Origin: Chamaea fasciata | Lineage: Eukaryota > Chordata > Aves > Passeriformes > Sylviidae | Assembly: GCA_029207755.1 (NCBI GenBank) | Contig: JARCOQ010000005.1 | Coordinates: 63,933,414-63,997,413, forward strand | Reading direction: 5' to 3' | Length of the DNA: 64,000 nt | Part shown: positions 1-11,010 of the stretch, in pieces | Position numbering within the stretch: the first letter of the stretch is position 1 | Layout: each line of letters opens with the position of its first letter | Position numbers and translations under genes: made by a program | Notes under the pieces: model-generated | The model's input: the letters and a program-made list of their open reading frames with translations, nothing else | Databases searched by the model: none | What the model was told of the DNA's origin: nothing

Positions 1-1273
1 ACCCTAGGCTGTCCCCTATCCATACCAGAACATCCATTACAATTGTGAAGCCATCCCAGTGAGATGAGCAACTGAAATCCTGTTCTTCACTTTCACCTGG
101 AAGTGAGGAGCTTGGATGATGCTCTTCTCATGGACACCCACCCCACAGCCCATGGTGCAAATCAGTTGGGAAGAGCTGCAGAAACTTCATGGAGAACTTG
201 TTCTGCTGAAGTCCTCTCCAAGTCCCTTCCTCAAAGTAAGGGGGATGTGAACAGAGTATTAAACTGACTACACAAGGGCAGCCTGAGCATAGGCGTGTGT
301 GGTGAGGAGGACCTCCTGAGACCAGACCCTCCTGCCTTCCTCCACCGCTCCTTGAGGACCTGGTTTGCCATGCCAAAGAGAACATTCACAACCTGTTTCT
401 CCTCACCAACTGGCAGAAAACTGGCCCTGAGAAGGCCTGGAGAATGCCTGTCCCTCCAGAATTGCTGGTGTTCATCAGCAGCAACATGGCAGGAGAAGGG
501 AAGGAGGAAGAGCAGCAAGGGCAGAGAGCCTGTTATACAGCAGGTCCTACCCACTTGGTCCTTCACATCTCCTTCCTCTGAGGAGGATGGAGGTTTGTGA
601 AGTATCTAGACAGGAAGTTCAAGCCTAGGGACCCTTTGCAGAGAGGCATAGGGAAGGGCAAAGGAAAAGAAGGGAGAGAACTTCTTTCAGCAATTCCCAC
701 CTGTCTTGGAAGGGGACAGGAGAGAGAGAAAAGCCTCCACTGCTAAAGAAAATGCGGGGAAAAGTTAGTGATGGAAGATTTGGCATAGCAGGTGTACAAG
801 GTGGACAAGGAAGCTTTCTAAACCAAAGTCCTTCCCTCCCACCCAGAAGAAAAATCAGCCTTCAACAGGAACAGAAAATGAATAGTTCACAGCTGAGTTT
901 CATGCCCAGTGAGTGTCCATCCCTGCCCTTCTCCTGCCACCACTGCCACCCACTCCCAGGCCATTCCCACTCCAATGTTGTTACCACAGTGTCAGAGCAG
1001 GATGCTCCTCCCAACCATCTGTGGGCAGAACAATGGTCCCTGTAACACAGTAGAGACAATTCGGCGTGTGTTTGTGTGTGTGTGTGTGTCAGTGTGTGTG
1101 TGGGTGTGTGTGTATAAGAGTTGTAAACTTTTTAAGAAAAGGTTCTGTCAGTTTTGTATTTGTCAGGAGTATTTTGTTGTTTTTTGTTTTGTTTTTTTTT
1201 CACAGTCAAGTGGCTTTTTTTTCTGGTTGTTGGAGGGGGGTCTTTGTTTGTATTGTTTCCTTGTGAGGAAGAG
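1..1273 (-). other. ELFN2: ELFN2 3' untranslated region (partial)
   Basis: This stretch follows the ELFN2 stop codon on the minus strand and has no recognisable coding sequence. Neither AATAAA nor ATTAAA is present on the minus strand (no tttatt or tttaat on the plus strand), so the polyadenylation site should lie beyond the left edge. A long 3' UTR is usual for this gene in mammals. It contains a TG/CA microsatellite at about 1065-1114 and a T-rich stretch (A-rich in the mRNA) at about 1165-1235. Small open frames here have no domain and look fortuitous. Where the UTR ends cannot be seen. Confidence 0.7.
1065..1114. repeat. (TG)n microsatellite, interrupted
   Basis: TG dinucleotides with a few interruptions (TTTG, TCAG, TGGG). 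In the ELFN2 transcript this reads as a CA repeat inside the 3' UTR, a type of tract that hnRNP L can bind. The interruptions suggest an old array. Confidence 0.85.
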
Positions 1274-3679
1274 TCACAGCTTCTGCTGAGCAGAGACTCC
1301 TTTCCAGTAATCCAAGATGTCATGCAAATCCTCATCCTTGGCAAATTGAACTTTCTTCCGCAGGGCATGCCCAGCTGCCATGTAAACCTCCTCCCTGTGA
1401 TGCTTCTTGTAAGGCCGGAATCGCTCCCAGATCTTGTGGGTGCTCTCTGAGGAGTACTCAGGGCTGGAGGAGTAGCCCGAGAAGTAGTGTCTGGGGGAGA
1501 GCTGAGAGTATGTAGAATCTCGCTTGGACCGGGACAGTGGCTTGAGGAATGACACCCGCTGGCTTAAGGTGTCAGCACTTTCTTCATAGTACAGGGCCGG
1601 GAAGGAGTGACGGTGCTCACTGCAATGGTAAGAAGGCTTGACCTCCAAGTGGTGGATGGCGCTCGGAGACACCAAGGGAAGACGATCCAAAGGGCTGTTT
1701 AGTGGGCTGCCCTTCTCAATGTATTTGGAATCAGACTTGCTGAGTGGTGGGTGGTCAGGCACATCCAAGCTGAAGACCTTGGCGCTCTTGATGGAGCCAC
1801 TAGAGGAGACACTGCAGGTCTTTCTGGCCACAGCAGCATCAGCACTGAGCTGGCGCTGCAAAGGGTGGTGGGAGCTTTCCTTGTAGGGTGGGGAAAGAAA
1901 GCTGGGTCGCTCTAGCCCACTCGAGGAACCAGCTGGGATGGACTGGCACTCAAAGGCCATATCTGAGTCAACACCAGTTCCACCACCCAGAAAAGATGCT
2001 GTGTCCAGCTTGAGGGCATCAATACAGTTGTTGATGATCTGGTTGACCTTGTCTACCTCCTTGGCTATAGTAGAGATCTCAGCAGCTGAACCTTGCCCAT
2101 TTTCAAGCTCCCTCAGGTCCTCATCTCGCTGGGTTCTCTCCAACCCATCCCCACCACCAGTCCGCACCTCAATGTAGTTACCTTTAGTGGTGACTTTAGG
2201 AGTCTCCATCCCAGCATCCATTGACTTTGATGGGGGCAACTTCTCCCCAATCATGGAAGGGATGGAGGACATCCGTGAGACAGGAATGACAGGTGGCTCA
2301 CCCAGCTTCTGGGAAGGATGGACCATGGTACTAGTATCAATATCTGATCCGTAACGCATTTCCAGAATGGTCTTTTTGACATTGAGTGACTTCTGTTTCT
2401 CCTCCTGCATCCTCCGTTTCCGCAGGCAGTAGTATACAACCCCTAGGACAATGACCATCCCAAAGAGGCAACCCAGGGTGGTCATAATATAGTGTGTAGT
2501 GGTGGAAGTACTGGAAATAGGATCCTCTCTGCCTTTGCTCCGTGTTGCAAAGGTCAGGCAAGTATGGTTGTAACGCCTGTTGTTGCGGATAGAGGCCACA
2601 CAAAATGTATAATCAGTGTGGGCCTTCAGCTTGTTGACAGTGACATATTCCTTCTTGCTCTTCAGTGTTGCTATGTCAGAAACATAGCTGTTGTTGTATT
2701 GGACCAGCACATACATCTTACTGTAGGGCATGGGGATGGTGACCATCAGGATGGCAGAAGTGATTGTGACATCATGTAACTTGATGCTGGGGCTGAAGGA
2801 GGAGTCAGTGGTGGAAGAGGCTGGAGGCTTGACTGAGAGGAAATCCCCAGGGCTGATGGCTGACCCCTCATCCAGATCTCTCTGGGAGTCAGGGGTGTAA
2901 GGAGTTGGGTTGACCCTGGAGAGGGAGGGGATGGTGCCCCCTCTGCACATGGACTGGAAGATGGTGATGGCGTTGCGGTTGTGGTGAGGCCGAGGCACCA
3001 GAAGCGGATACCCAGCAAACTCCCGTGGAGTCTCACACTGGAGGCGGTCATAGTTCTTGGTGACGTTGTTGAAGAGAGCCAGCCAATTAAGAAAGCCGTA
3101 GAGGCTACAGTCACAGTTGAAGGGGTTGCCAGCCAGCTCACACACCATCAGGTTGCTCAAGCTGGTGAAAGTGTTGCCCTCCAGACGGCTGAGGCGGTTG
3201 GATGACAGGTCAATGCTAATCAAGCTGGGGCACTCTGAGAAGGCAGTAGGGGTGACCAGCTCGATTAGGTTATGCTGCACAAAGAGGAACTGGAGACGGG
3301 CCATGCCCCGCAACATGCCCTCTGTCAGGTTGGTGAGTTTGTTGTAGCCCAGCTGTAGAACCTGGAGGTTTGACTGACCCATGAAAGCCCCATCCTCAAT
3401 GTAGGAGATCTCATTCTTGGTCAGGTTCAAATCGGTCAAGTTGCCGAAGCGGTTGAGAGAGGAGTACAGCACCACTTTGAGTTTGTTCTCATTCAGACGC
3501 AAGTCGTGCACCGTGCTGTTGATATGCTGGGGGATGGTCTCATACGGGGGCTGGTTCTGGCTGCAGATGGCCAGCCACACATACCCTTTGTCCCCCTCAA
3601 TCAGCCAGCAGTCACCTCGCACGGTGCCAGGGGAAAACAAGCAGAGCAGGGCAGCTGCCCACAACCCCAGGCACAGCAT
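1274..3679 (-). CDS. ELFN2: ELFN2, extracellular leucine-rich repeat and fibronectin III protein 2 (PPP1R29)
   Basis: Single-exon reading frame of 801 codons. It is a type I membrane protein of neurons; ELFN2 is known as a postsynaptic adhesion protein that binds group III metabotropic glutamate receptors across the synapse and as a protein phosphatase 1 regulatory subunit. Visible parts: signal peptide 1-22; LRR N-cap with C24 and C39; five LRRs at about 56-175; LRR C-cap about 185-246 with the NPFNCDC motif; fibronectin III domain about 298-380; membrane helix about 397-418 followed by RKRR; a long Ser/Pro-rich cytoplasmic tail; a KVQF motif at 776-779, an RVxF-type PP1 docking site; and an ending in AQQKL. 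Likely N-glycosylation sites are N54, N80, N85, N117, N205, N329 and N371. Human ELFN2 is about 820 residues and ELFN1 differs more in the tail, so paralogue choice is firm. The frame is open 21 codons upstream, with ATGs at 3742 and 3700; I chose 3679 because it matches the mammalian start and has A at -3. The ATG at 3700 would also give a signal peptide. No frameshift or missing key residue is seen. Confidence 0.97.
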   Translation of the reverse strand: MLCLGLWAAALLCLFSPGTVRGDCWLIEGDKGYVWLAICSQNQPPYETIPQHINSTVHDLRLNENKLKVVLYSSLNRFGNLTDLNLTKNEISYIEDGAFMGQSNLQVLQLGYNKLTNLTEGMLRGMARLQFLFVQHNLIELVTPTAFSECPSLISIDLSSNRLSRLEGNTFTSLSNLMVCELAGNPFNCDCSLYGFLNWLALFNNVTKNYDRLQCETPREFAGYPLLVPRPHHNRNAITIFQSMCRGGTIPSLSRVNPTPYTPDSQRDLDEGSAISPGDFLSVKPPASSTTDSSFSPSIKLHDVTITSAILMVTIPMPYSKMYVLVQYNNSYVSDIATLKSKKEYVTVNKLKAHTDYTFCVASIRNNRRYNHTCLTFATRSKGREDPISSTSTTTHYIMTTLGCLFGMVIVLGVVYYCLRKRRMQEEKQKSLNVKKTILEMRYGSDIDTSTMVHPSQKLGEPPVIPVSRMSSIPSMIGEKLPPSKSMDAGMETPKVTTKGNYIEVRTGGGDGLERTQRDEDLRELENGQGSAAEISTIAKEVDKVNQIINNCIDALKLDTASFLGGGTGVDSDMAFECQSIPAGSSSGLERPSFLSPPYKESSHHPLQRQLSADAAVARKTCSVSSSGSIKSAKVFSLDVPDHPPLSKSDSKYIEKGSPLNSPLDRLPLVSPSAIHHLEVKPSYHCSEHRHSFPALYYEESADTLSQRVSFLKPLSRSKRDSTYSQLSPRHYFSGYSSSPEYSSESTHKIWERFRPYKKHHREEVYMAAGHALRKKVQFAKDEDLHDILDYWKGVSAQQKL

Positions 3680-3855
3680 GGTCTGCAGTGGTGCCCTCAT
3701 CAGGATGGGGGAAAAGAAATCCCCAACAAAAACCAACGCCAAAACTCAGGACAACAGCAAAAAGAAACCAGGGGACAGGAACTGGGGTTTAGCAATGGAA
3801 GGGAATAAGCACCCCAGTCTTATCAGATGTCATCACCATTATTTCTTCTTGCCCT
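3680..3855 (-). other. ELFN2: 5' UTR part of the coding exon, with candidate splice acceptors
   Basis: Because the CDS lies in one exon and candidate promoters are far to the right, a 3' splice site should lie just above the start codon. Two candidates are visible on the minus strand. One is a CAG at 3858-3856 after a pyrimidine-rich run (exon would begin at 3855). The other is a GAG at 3747-3745 after TTTCTTTTTGC (exon would begin at 3744); G at -3 is disfavoured. The first looks better. Which is used cannot be decided from sequence alone. The 3' part of this leader holds in-frame upstream ATGs. Confidence 0.4.
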
Positions 3856-6800
3856 CTGAGTCAAGCCAGGAGCATAGACAAAGGGGAACACATGCAATCT
3901 TCTTCCAGAACACCCAGAACCTATGACCATGGATGTTTGGTCTGGGAGGGAACTACCTTGTGCTTCTTTTCTAAACAAAAATTCAGGCTGAGGATAATGA
4001 ATCTTCTTTGATGCTCATGAGTTACTCACACACTTTTTCCATTTTTCTCCCCTCCCACCCACCCCCCACCCACACCAAACCCACCCCAAAACAAACACAA
4101 GTCCTCCCCACTCTAGTCTTCCCCCACCCCTCCACAGTGTGATTTGGAAGAACAAGGCAGGGCTGCCTCCTGTGACGCTCACGCTCCCTTGGTTTCTACT
4201 CCTTCTCTTCTTTCTTTCCTGGGTACCCTCTGAGAAGCTTCAGAGCTTTGGATCAAACATGTCGAAAACAAAAATACAGAGAGGGAAAGAGCAAGTGTGC
4301 ACGAGAGAGATCCATCTGTCACTGGAATCTGAAAAAGAAAACACAAGAGACAAGAAGAGCCATCATTTGGAAGGGTCTTTGAGATAAGTGTAAAGACAGC
4401 AATGTTTCATGAGAAGAGGGAGATGGGGAAGAGACACATTAAGGGGGTGCAAGAAAGAGAGGTGTGGTACTGCCTGCCGTGCTGATAAGCCTTTGAGGAG
4501 GGAACCCTTACGATGTATAATGTCATATCAGGGATATGCAGAAGGGTATCCGGGCTCCCTTAAGTAATGTGATCACAGCCAGGGACCTGGGGGAAGGCAG
4601 TGGCGTGGGAGTAGAAGGGGAAGGGAAAGGAGAGTGGGAAACATAAAGCTGTTATTGCGGGGGCTCAAAATCCCTAGTGTAAACAAAGGCAAGCCCCAAG
4701 CACAGCCAAAGCCATGAATTTTCAGCTGTCTGAAAATGATGTACACAAAATGCATGAAGCAGGGAAAATGCAGACAAGCTTCTCCCCCTCACCCCCCCAA
4801 AAAAACACCAAATTTTTTTTTCCTTCCTTCCTTGATGCAAGGGGGATAAATAATTCAAGCCACGTGTAACCACTTCTGCTCTAAAAATTGTCCCTGACTC
4901 TTGGTGCATGGACAAGGCTGTTGAGGTGAACCAGTCTGGCTTGAGCACAGTGGGGGGAGGGGGGGGGGGTAAGCAGGCAGTGTGTCAAATACCAGCCTCC
5001 AGTCTCTCATACAACAATGCCAGAACTCCTAATCTGAAGCACATCACCCATCTACCCCCCACCAAAGGGAGGTGCACAGTTTTACACCTTCGTACTTTAC
5101 TACCTCTCCTTGGGGGCTATGAACACTGCCCCTTTGTAAGAAAACACACCTTGCAGACAAAGTAACATTTGCTTGTTAAACCACAACAAATATATTTCTG
5201 GGCTCTGGGTGAGCTCCTAGTTCTGACTGCGAAGCACAGCCTGGAGCACCTTTCTCTCCAGCTACAGCTTCAACCCTTCTCCCACTGTGCTGAGACAGGA
5301 CCCTGGCAGGGGTGTTGTCAGGGAGAACAGGGGAAATAATTTCATACAGCAGATAAAACATGTGGGCACTGCACTCTTTTTTTTTTTTTTTTTTCCTTAC
5401 ATTTTGAGGAGAAAGGGAACACTAAAAAAAAACAGAGAAAAGGATTCTTGGTTAATGAAAAATAAAGATCCCCTCTTGCCCCTTTTATTTTGGGGGGAGG
5501 CTGCTCACTAAAGATATCACTGAAGCTTTTGCTGCAAAAGCTGAACCAATTTTTAGCACAGAGACACAAAGGGCAGAAATAAAATGAAGGAAGATAAATG
5601 AAGGAGGAGTGAACCCTTGAGGAACAAGGCTTACGTCTGTGGAGAAATCTGATCTGATTTGGGTCTGTGGAATTACCAGGCCAGCTGGATTAAGGGATCA
5701 GAGATAGTGTCACAGAGAAATACTTAAATATTCAATAATCCAAAAAGTAAAGCCAAGACAGAGAAGGCAAGGGGGAGAAGAGCTAGACCAATGGAAAAGA
5801 CAGAGAAAAAACCTCTATTCCCCACAGCTCATTGTCTGAGGCCACCAAACTCATATCACTTATGGTTGTCATATTATGGCCTTCAGCTGCTGCCTCAGCT
5901 TTGCCTCGGCCAGCAATGAAGCAGAAGGCAGCAGTTTTTACAGTCTGTTGCTTTGTTTCTCAGCCTTGTAATCCAATGAGAAATAATTTCCTGACACTGT
6001 TTCCCCAGATGCATCAGAGAAGAGGCATATCTGGCTCTCCACAGGTTGGGACCCACAGGCCTCTGATATTCCTCAGCACCAGTCCTCTGCCTTGTTCCAC
6101 CACTTCCAGAGGTGACTCCATGCAGAGACACAGCCAATTCCCCACACCATCTCTGTCCCTTTGCCTTCCTCTCTAATGTTCCTTCACTTTGCCTGATATC
6201 TTCCACTGAACAAAGGAGTGTCAGTTACTATCATGCTTTTGGCACATTGGTGCCGAAAGTATGTCCACCCCAGGCAGAAGCCAGGGGCAACCCCTGAGCA
6301 AGCAGTGGAAAGATTTAGGGATTAGAGATTTTAGCCAGCATCCCTCTCTGAGCATTATGTTCTGGCCTACCTGTCTCATCTCACCAATTACTCTGCACAA
6401 TATCCAGCTCCATACAGCAACATCCCAGCCCACTTGCTTTGATCCCTTCTGGTAGGGCAGACTGCTCCAAAAGGTGTGCTGAAGTCACCATTGCCTGCTG
6501 TGGCTTGTTTATGGTGCACAGAGAGAAACCCTGAGGCCAGGACCATGTTCCTCTACAGCAACCCCAGCAATCCTTGAGAGCCATCCCATCCCACTCAAGG
6601 AGATGCACTCAGGCAGGACAGAAAGGGTTTGGAAGGGCAGATGTCCTAGAAGCCTGGAAATAGGTGGGTGGGATAGAGGTGGATGGAAACAAAGGTGGTG
6701 GTTTTTTGCTGCTATATGCCAAAACCAAGGGGATCATGCAGAAATTCCTGCTTCCTGTCTACCTCCCACCTGGGCTGTGTAGCCTTTCCTCAGCCACAGG

Positions 6801-9800
6801 CCACAGGAAGGGTCAAGCCACTCCTCACGCCAAACTCGTTGGTCCCCTTGAATTCCCCATGTAACCACATATGAGAAATACACAGACCTTGACATACTTC
6901 CCCCAATGGTTCCTGCCTCCCCACTATCATGCTGGTTTTAAGGGCCCTGAGTCCAGCCCAATCCATGGCCTACTGCACCCCTGCCCATTGCCCAGCACCC
7001 CGTTTACAGCTCAGCCCAACTCCATCAGTCCCTGTTACTACAGCAATGCTGCAGGAGTGCTGGTCTCCAGCTCTACCACAGCCAGGTCCTGTCCTCTAGG
7101 GAATGGCTGCTCCCTGAACCTGGCAATTCATAGCCAAAGGGAGGCCAGGAATGAGGGGCAGCACTATGCCCTCCTTTAACTGTCTACAGCCAAAAGAACA
7201 TAAATCACACAGCACTGGAGTCCAACAGCACAAGGAAGCAACACACTGTCCTTTTTGCTGGCCTGAAAGGTGCTGACAATGGAGTTGGCTGTTTCCCTCT
7301 CTTGCTTCTCAGGCAACAGAGCAAGAAGGAGCAGGGATGGAGTGTGGGCAGGGAAAGCAAGAATGAACAAGACCAGCACAGCAGAGAGCCAAGGAAAGGG
7401 GATGCAAGAGTTGTGGAGAACTTATGGGCAAGAGAAAAAGTTTGGACACAGGATATGTTTTATAGGCAAGGTACAAGATAACCACCTCCATGTGCTGGGC
7501 TTATTTAGTTGTAGGGTTCCAACACTCTTCAGTGTCACCCAAGATTTACAAAAAGCCCTTGGCTCCTAGCCATCCTCATGTACGTGTGAGCATGAAGGAA
7601 CAGTAGTGACATTCCACCCGTGAAAGCTGTGCTCTCCTTGGCTGGCACAAAGTCAGCCTATCAGCTCCAAAGTGATATTCCTCTGCTTTATTCTCTATTA
7701 ATGGGCGCCTCAATGTTATTGGCATTTATCTGCAGCACTTTGGAGAAGGGCAGAAGACCATAGAGATGGTTCCATTGTTCAGAGGAAAGAAAAGAGAAGG
7801 GAAGGTGAAACAGAGCACAGAGAGTCCCAAATCTGAGTCAGGAGGTAGGTGTCAATGGCCACAAACATCACTTTGACTTGGAGCTCAATGTAGCACAGGA
7901 GATGACATAGGATTGAGGTCACTAGTGAGATGGCAGCATAAAATACAGACAGTGAAAGTATGGACAGTCAGGATAGGAGGCACAGAGGCAAACTGCGGCC
8001 TACGGGAGTGGAAGGACCAAAACTGAGAGAGAATACAAAGCAACCAGAAAAGTCACATACAGCCGCAATTTGGGCCTAAAATTCTGACCTTGTCAGCCTT
8101 GTCCTCTTGGGGCCCCATGCACTGGAAAAACCAGCACTTAATTCTACCATTGCTTAAACGGTGCTAAGAGCCTCCCATTTGAAATGCATGCATTAAAAAC
8201 CTGCCAAAAACTCTTGACTTCTCTGGGGACACCCCGAAACCAGGCCAAAGCTCCTGCTGCTTTCTTAAGCTTCATGTTACAGCTGAGCATCATCCCTTTC
8301 AGCTCAGTGTGCTGCCTGCTCCTAGCAAGCCTCAGGGCGCAAACACCATCTCCAAGGGACTCTGCCTCCTCTTCTTGGCTTTAAGGTCCTTCCAGGATTT
8401 CTCTAACTACTTTCTGAAAGAGGAGCCTTTCCCAGAGGTGCTTGGCACTTGAAATTCGTGCCTTATTTGAAGGGACTCTCCCTATCTCCCTTTCTGTAAT
8501 TCACAGTGGTCTAAGCATCACTGCAGCCATCCCAAATCACCACCCAGAGACTGTCCTTTCTTTTATACCTGGCTCTAGTGGAAGCACAGTGCCATGGGAG
8601 AAGCTTGCAGCACAGCTGTGGCACTTACACAATAGCAGTCCCTTCCCTCTCAGCCCTGCTTCCAGGGAGTTATTGCAGGAGTTACTTTCAAATCATGCAG
8701 CAAAGAACATGTGACTGTACCCAGAAGTGCTCCAGAAGTTCTGATAAGTCTGGGACCTAGAGAAAAGGGAGCAGGAAGCCTGATGACCTGTGGGTTTGTG
8801 ACATGGAAGACATTTGTGCGTTCACAAGAGAGAGAATGCCTTCTACTGTAGATTCTCAGACATTCACCAAGGGTTGAGCTCAGACAATACTCTTTCCTTT
8901 AATGGGACTCAGTGAAGGTTTCTTTCTCATGTTCTGTCTTCTCTAATTTATCCCCTATTTTCATGGAACACATAAGATCTCAACATCTCTCAGATCCATC
9001 CCAATGTTACATTTGTTTGAAATCAGCCCTGTAGCTTCAAAAATCCAGAGGTCAAAGGAGCTGTGCAGCCACACTAGAAAGTCATGCAACAAAAGGTGTT
9101 CCCATGTCACTAACCAGACAAAGCCTTCATCCGTTACAGAAGCTGAACTGATTTCAATGAGTTCTGCTGAAGGGTGTCCACTCAACCTTAGAGGCTCTGT
9201 GAGTGATGTTGCAAGGGAAATCTCATGCTTCAACTCTGGGTAGGTTCATTTCATCCTATACAAATCCACAGTGCCTGAGGGTAGAAAACTCATTCCTCTG
9301 AAAGCTGGGCTGGCTCTGCCATAAGTGGGAAGGAAGATTGTAGCTCCCAAACTCCAGTTGTCCCTGACATCTGGAAGCCCAAACCACTAGGATCCCAGCA
9401 GGACACTGGGAACCAAGCAAGATCCCAGCTGCTTCTTACAGGACACCACTGCAAGGATACTCACAAAGGTCAAATTCCAGCCAGCAAGGATTGGACCCTG
9501 CAGACAGGAAGGGAAAAGGAATGAAATACAGGCTGCAGTACTACCCCAAGGACATGCTGCTCTGTGGTCTTGCCCTTTGGTCAGTTTGGGGCATGGGAAG
9601 GAAGAATTCAGAAGGAAAAATTCAGAAAAAAGAATTCGCACACCCAGGCTCAAACAAACACGCTGCCATTGACTCCAAATCTTTGCTGGGACAAACAGCT
9701 TAAAGACTAACCATGAAAAAAACCCAACACGTTGCTGTATATAAAGCCCCTGCTCTCCCATTGCGCCTCCCCAACAGCGATTAGATGCCTAATTTGTTAG

Positions 9801-10379
9801 GCAGCAAGAGAGAGAGAATGGGAAGGCTCAAGGGAGAAAAATGAAGCAGCTCAGAAGCATGAAAGAGAGAGCTTTAGAAGCATAAATCTTATTTTAGAGT
9901 GATAAATACTGGCAGAAAGGTCTTTCATATGACTGTGGTTCCCTGGCAGGCCAGAAAGCCACTTTTGTTTTCCAAAGTGAAATGGTTACCTTTTGTATTA
10001 ATATGATTACCGAAGATTAAGGCGGATTTGCATCAAGCCAGCTCCACCCAGACAGCCTGCAGCAGCAATCCACAGAAGCGTGTACACGGGGGTAGGCTTG
10101 GGAAACAGCCTCCTCCAGGTAGAAGAGCATGTCAAGAGATTAGAGGTGCCACAAAAAATAGTATCAGCAATAAGGCTGCCTTCAGTGCGCTTCCTCTAGA
10201 GCGGGGAAGGGGGCCTGGGAAACATCCTCCCCTTGTCACCCATGAGCCCAGACATGAGGCAGTAGAAAGGCCTAGAAATAATTCCTGCTGGCCATAGGGA
10301 GGGAGCACGGGGTCTTTGACTCTCTGTAGGGACCTGCCATAGGGAGTGTGACAGCCAGACTGGCTCTGCCTGGTGCACT
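3856..10379 (-). other. ELFN2 intron, left part: no gene seen
   Basis: No exon with paired splice sites or recognisable protein was found. The stretch contains a C-rich block (4049-4071, listed separately), a G run at about 4951-4970, an 18-base T tract at 5377-5394 and short unique sequence. The patch at about 7660-7750 (ATTAATGGGCGCC, TTATTGGCATTTATC) has an AT-rich, homeobox-site-like character and may be conserved. Open frames up to about 124 codons have biased composition and no domain. Confidence 0.5.
4049..4071 (-). other. G-quadruplex motif (G-rich on minus strand)
   Basis: On the plus strand the runs are C4-T-C3-A-C3-A-C6-A-C3, so the minus strand has five G runs of three or more separated by single bases. 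Loops of one base are typical of very stable quadruplexes. The G-rich strand is the sense strand of ELFN2, so the structure could form in the pre-mRNA about 200-400 bases before the coding exon. Confidence 0.7.
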
Positions 10380-11010
10380 GGTGTGGATGTGAGTCACTGT
10401 AGAGAAAGTCGTGGCACTGTCGGCTCCAGGAGTTTGAGGTGGAGGGTGTGTGTGTGTGTGTGGAGGAGTCGCTGTAGGTGATGGGGTGGATGTGTGGGCT
10501 GGGGGTGGATGTGGTTTAGTCACTCTGTGAAACAGAGAATCAGTGCTGGCACCTGGGGAGGGAGGAATTGCCATGGAAAACCAAGCAAAGGCTGTTTGTG
10601 AGTTTCTCTGTGTATGCATGTGTGTTTGCATGAAGCAGGCTCCGTGGAGAAAGGGGTGTGAGTGTTTGGCTGTGTGAGAGGTGCTGCAGGGGATGGGGTG
10701 GGAGTGCAGGCTGCATGTGCGTGCAGGGATCATGGGAGACAACCAGTGTGCGTTTGGGAGAAGGGCTGTAGGGAAAGGGGTGGAAACACTCTTTCTGTGT
10801 GTCCCCCCTAATGTGAATCACTGTAGGGAGCAGGGTGCGAGGGCAGGCTCTGTGCATGTGTGTGTGCACGTGTGAAGGAGCTGCTGTAGGGCACAAGGAA
10901 TGACCTCTGCTGTCTGTGAGCTATTGAGGGGTAAAAGGACAGGAATGGCAGCTCTGCATGAGCGTGTGTGTGAGCTGCTGCAGGTAACAGGCCAGGAGTG
11001 GGGGCTCTGG
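10380..11010. repeat. Degenerate TG-rich minisatellite
   Basis: Irregular copies of a unit that can be written loosely as TGTGTG, a GCTGCTGTAGGG-like core, GGGTGGGAGTGCAGGCT and CTGCATG. Cores are visible at about 10394 (TCACTGTAG), 10470 (TCGCTGTAG), 10682 (GTGCTGCAGG), 10818 (TCACTGTAGGG), 10881 (GCTGCTGTAGGG) and 10975 (GCTGCTGCAGG). Spacing is roughly 60-130 bases, so many copies are eroded. Open reading frames up to 156 codons through it are products of the repeat. Confidence 0.65.
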
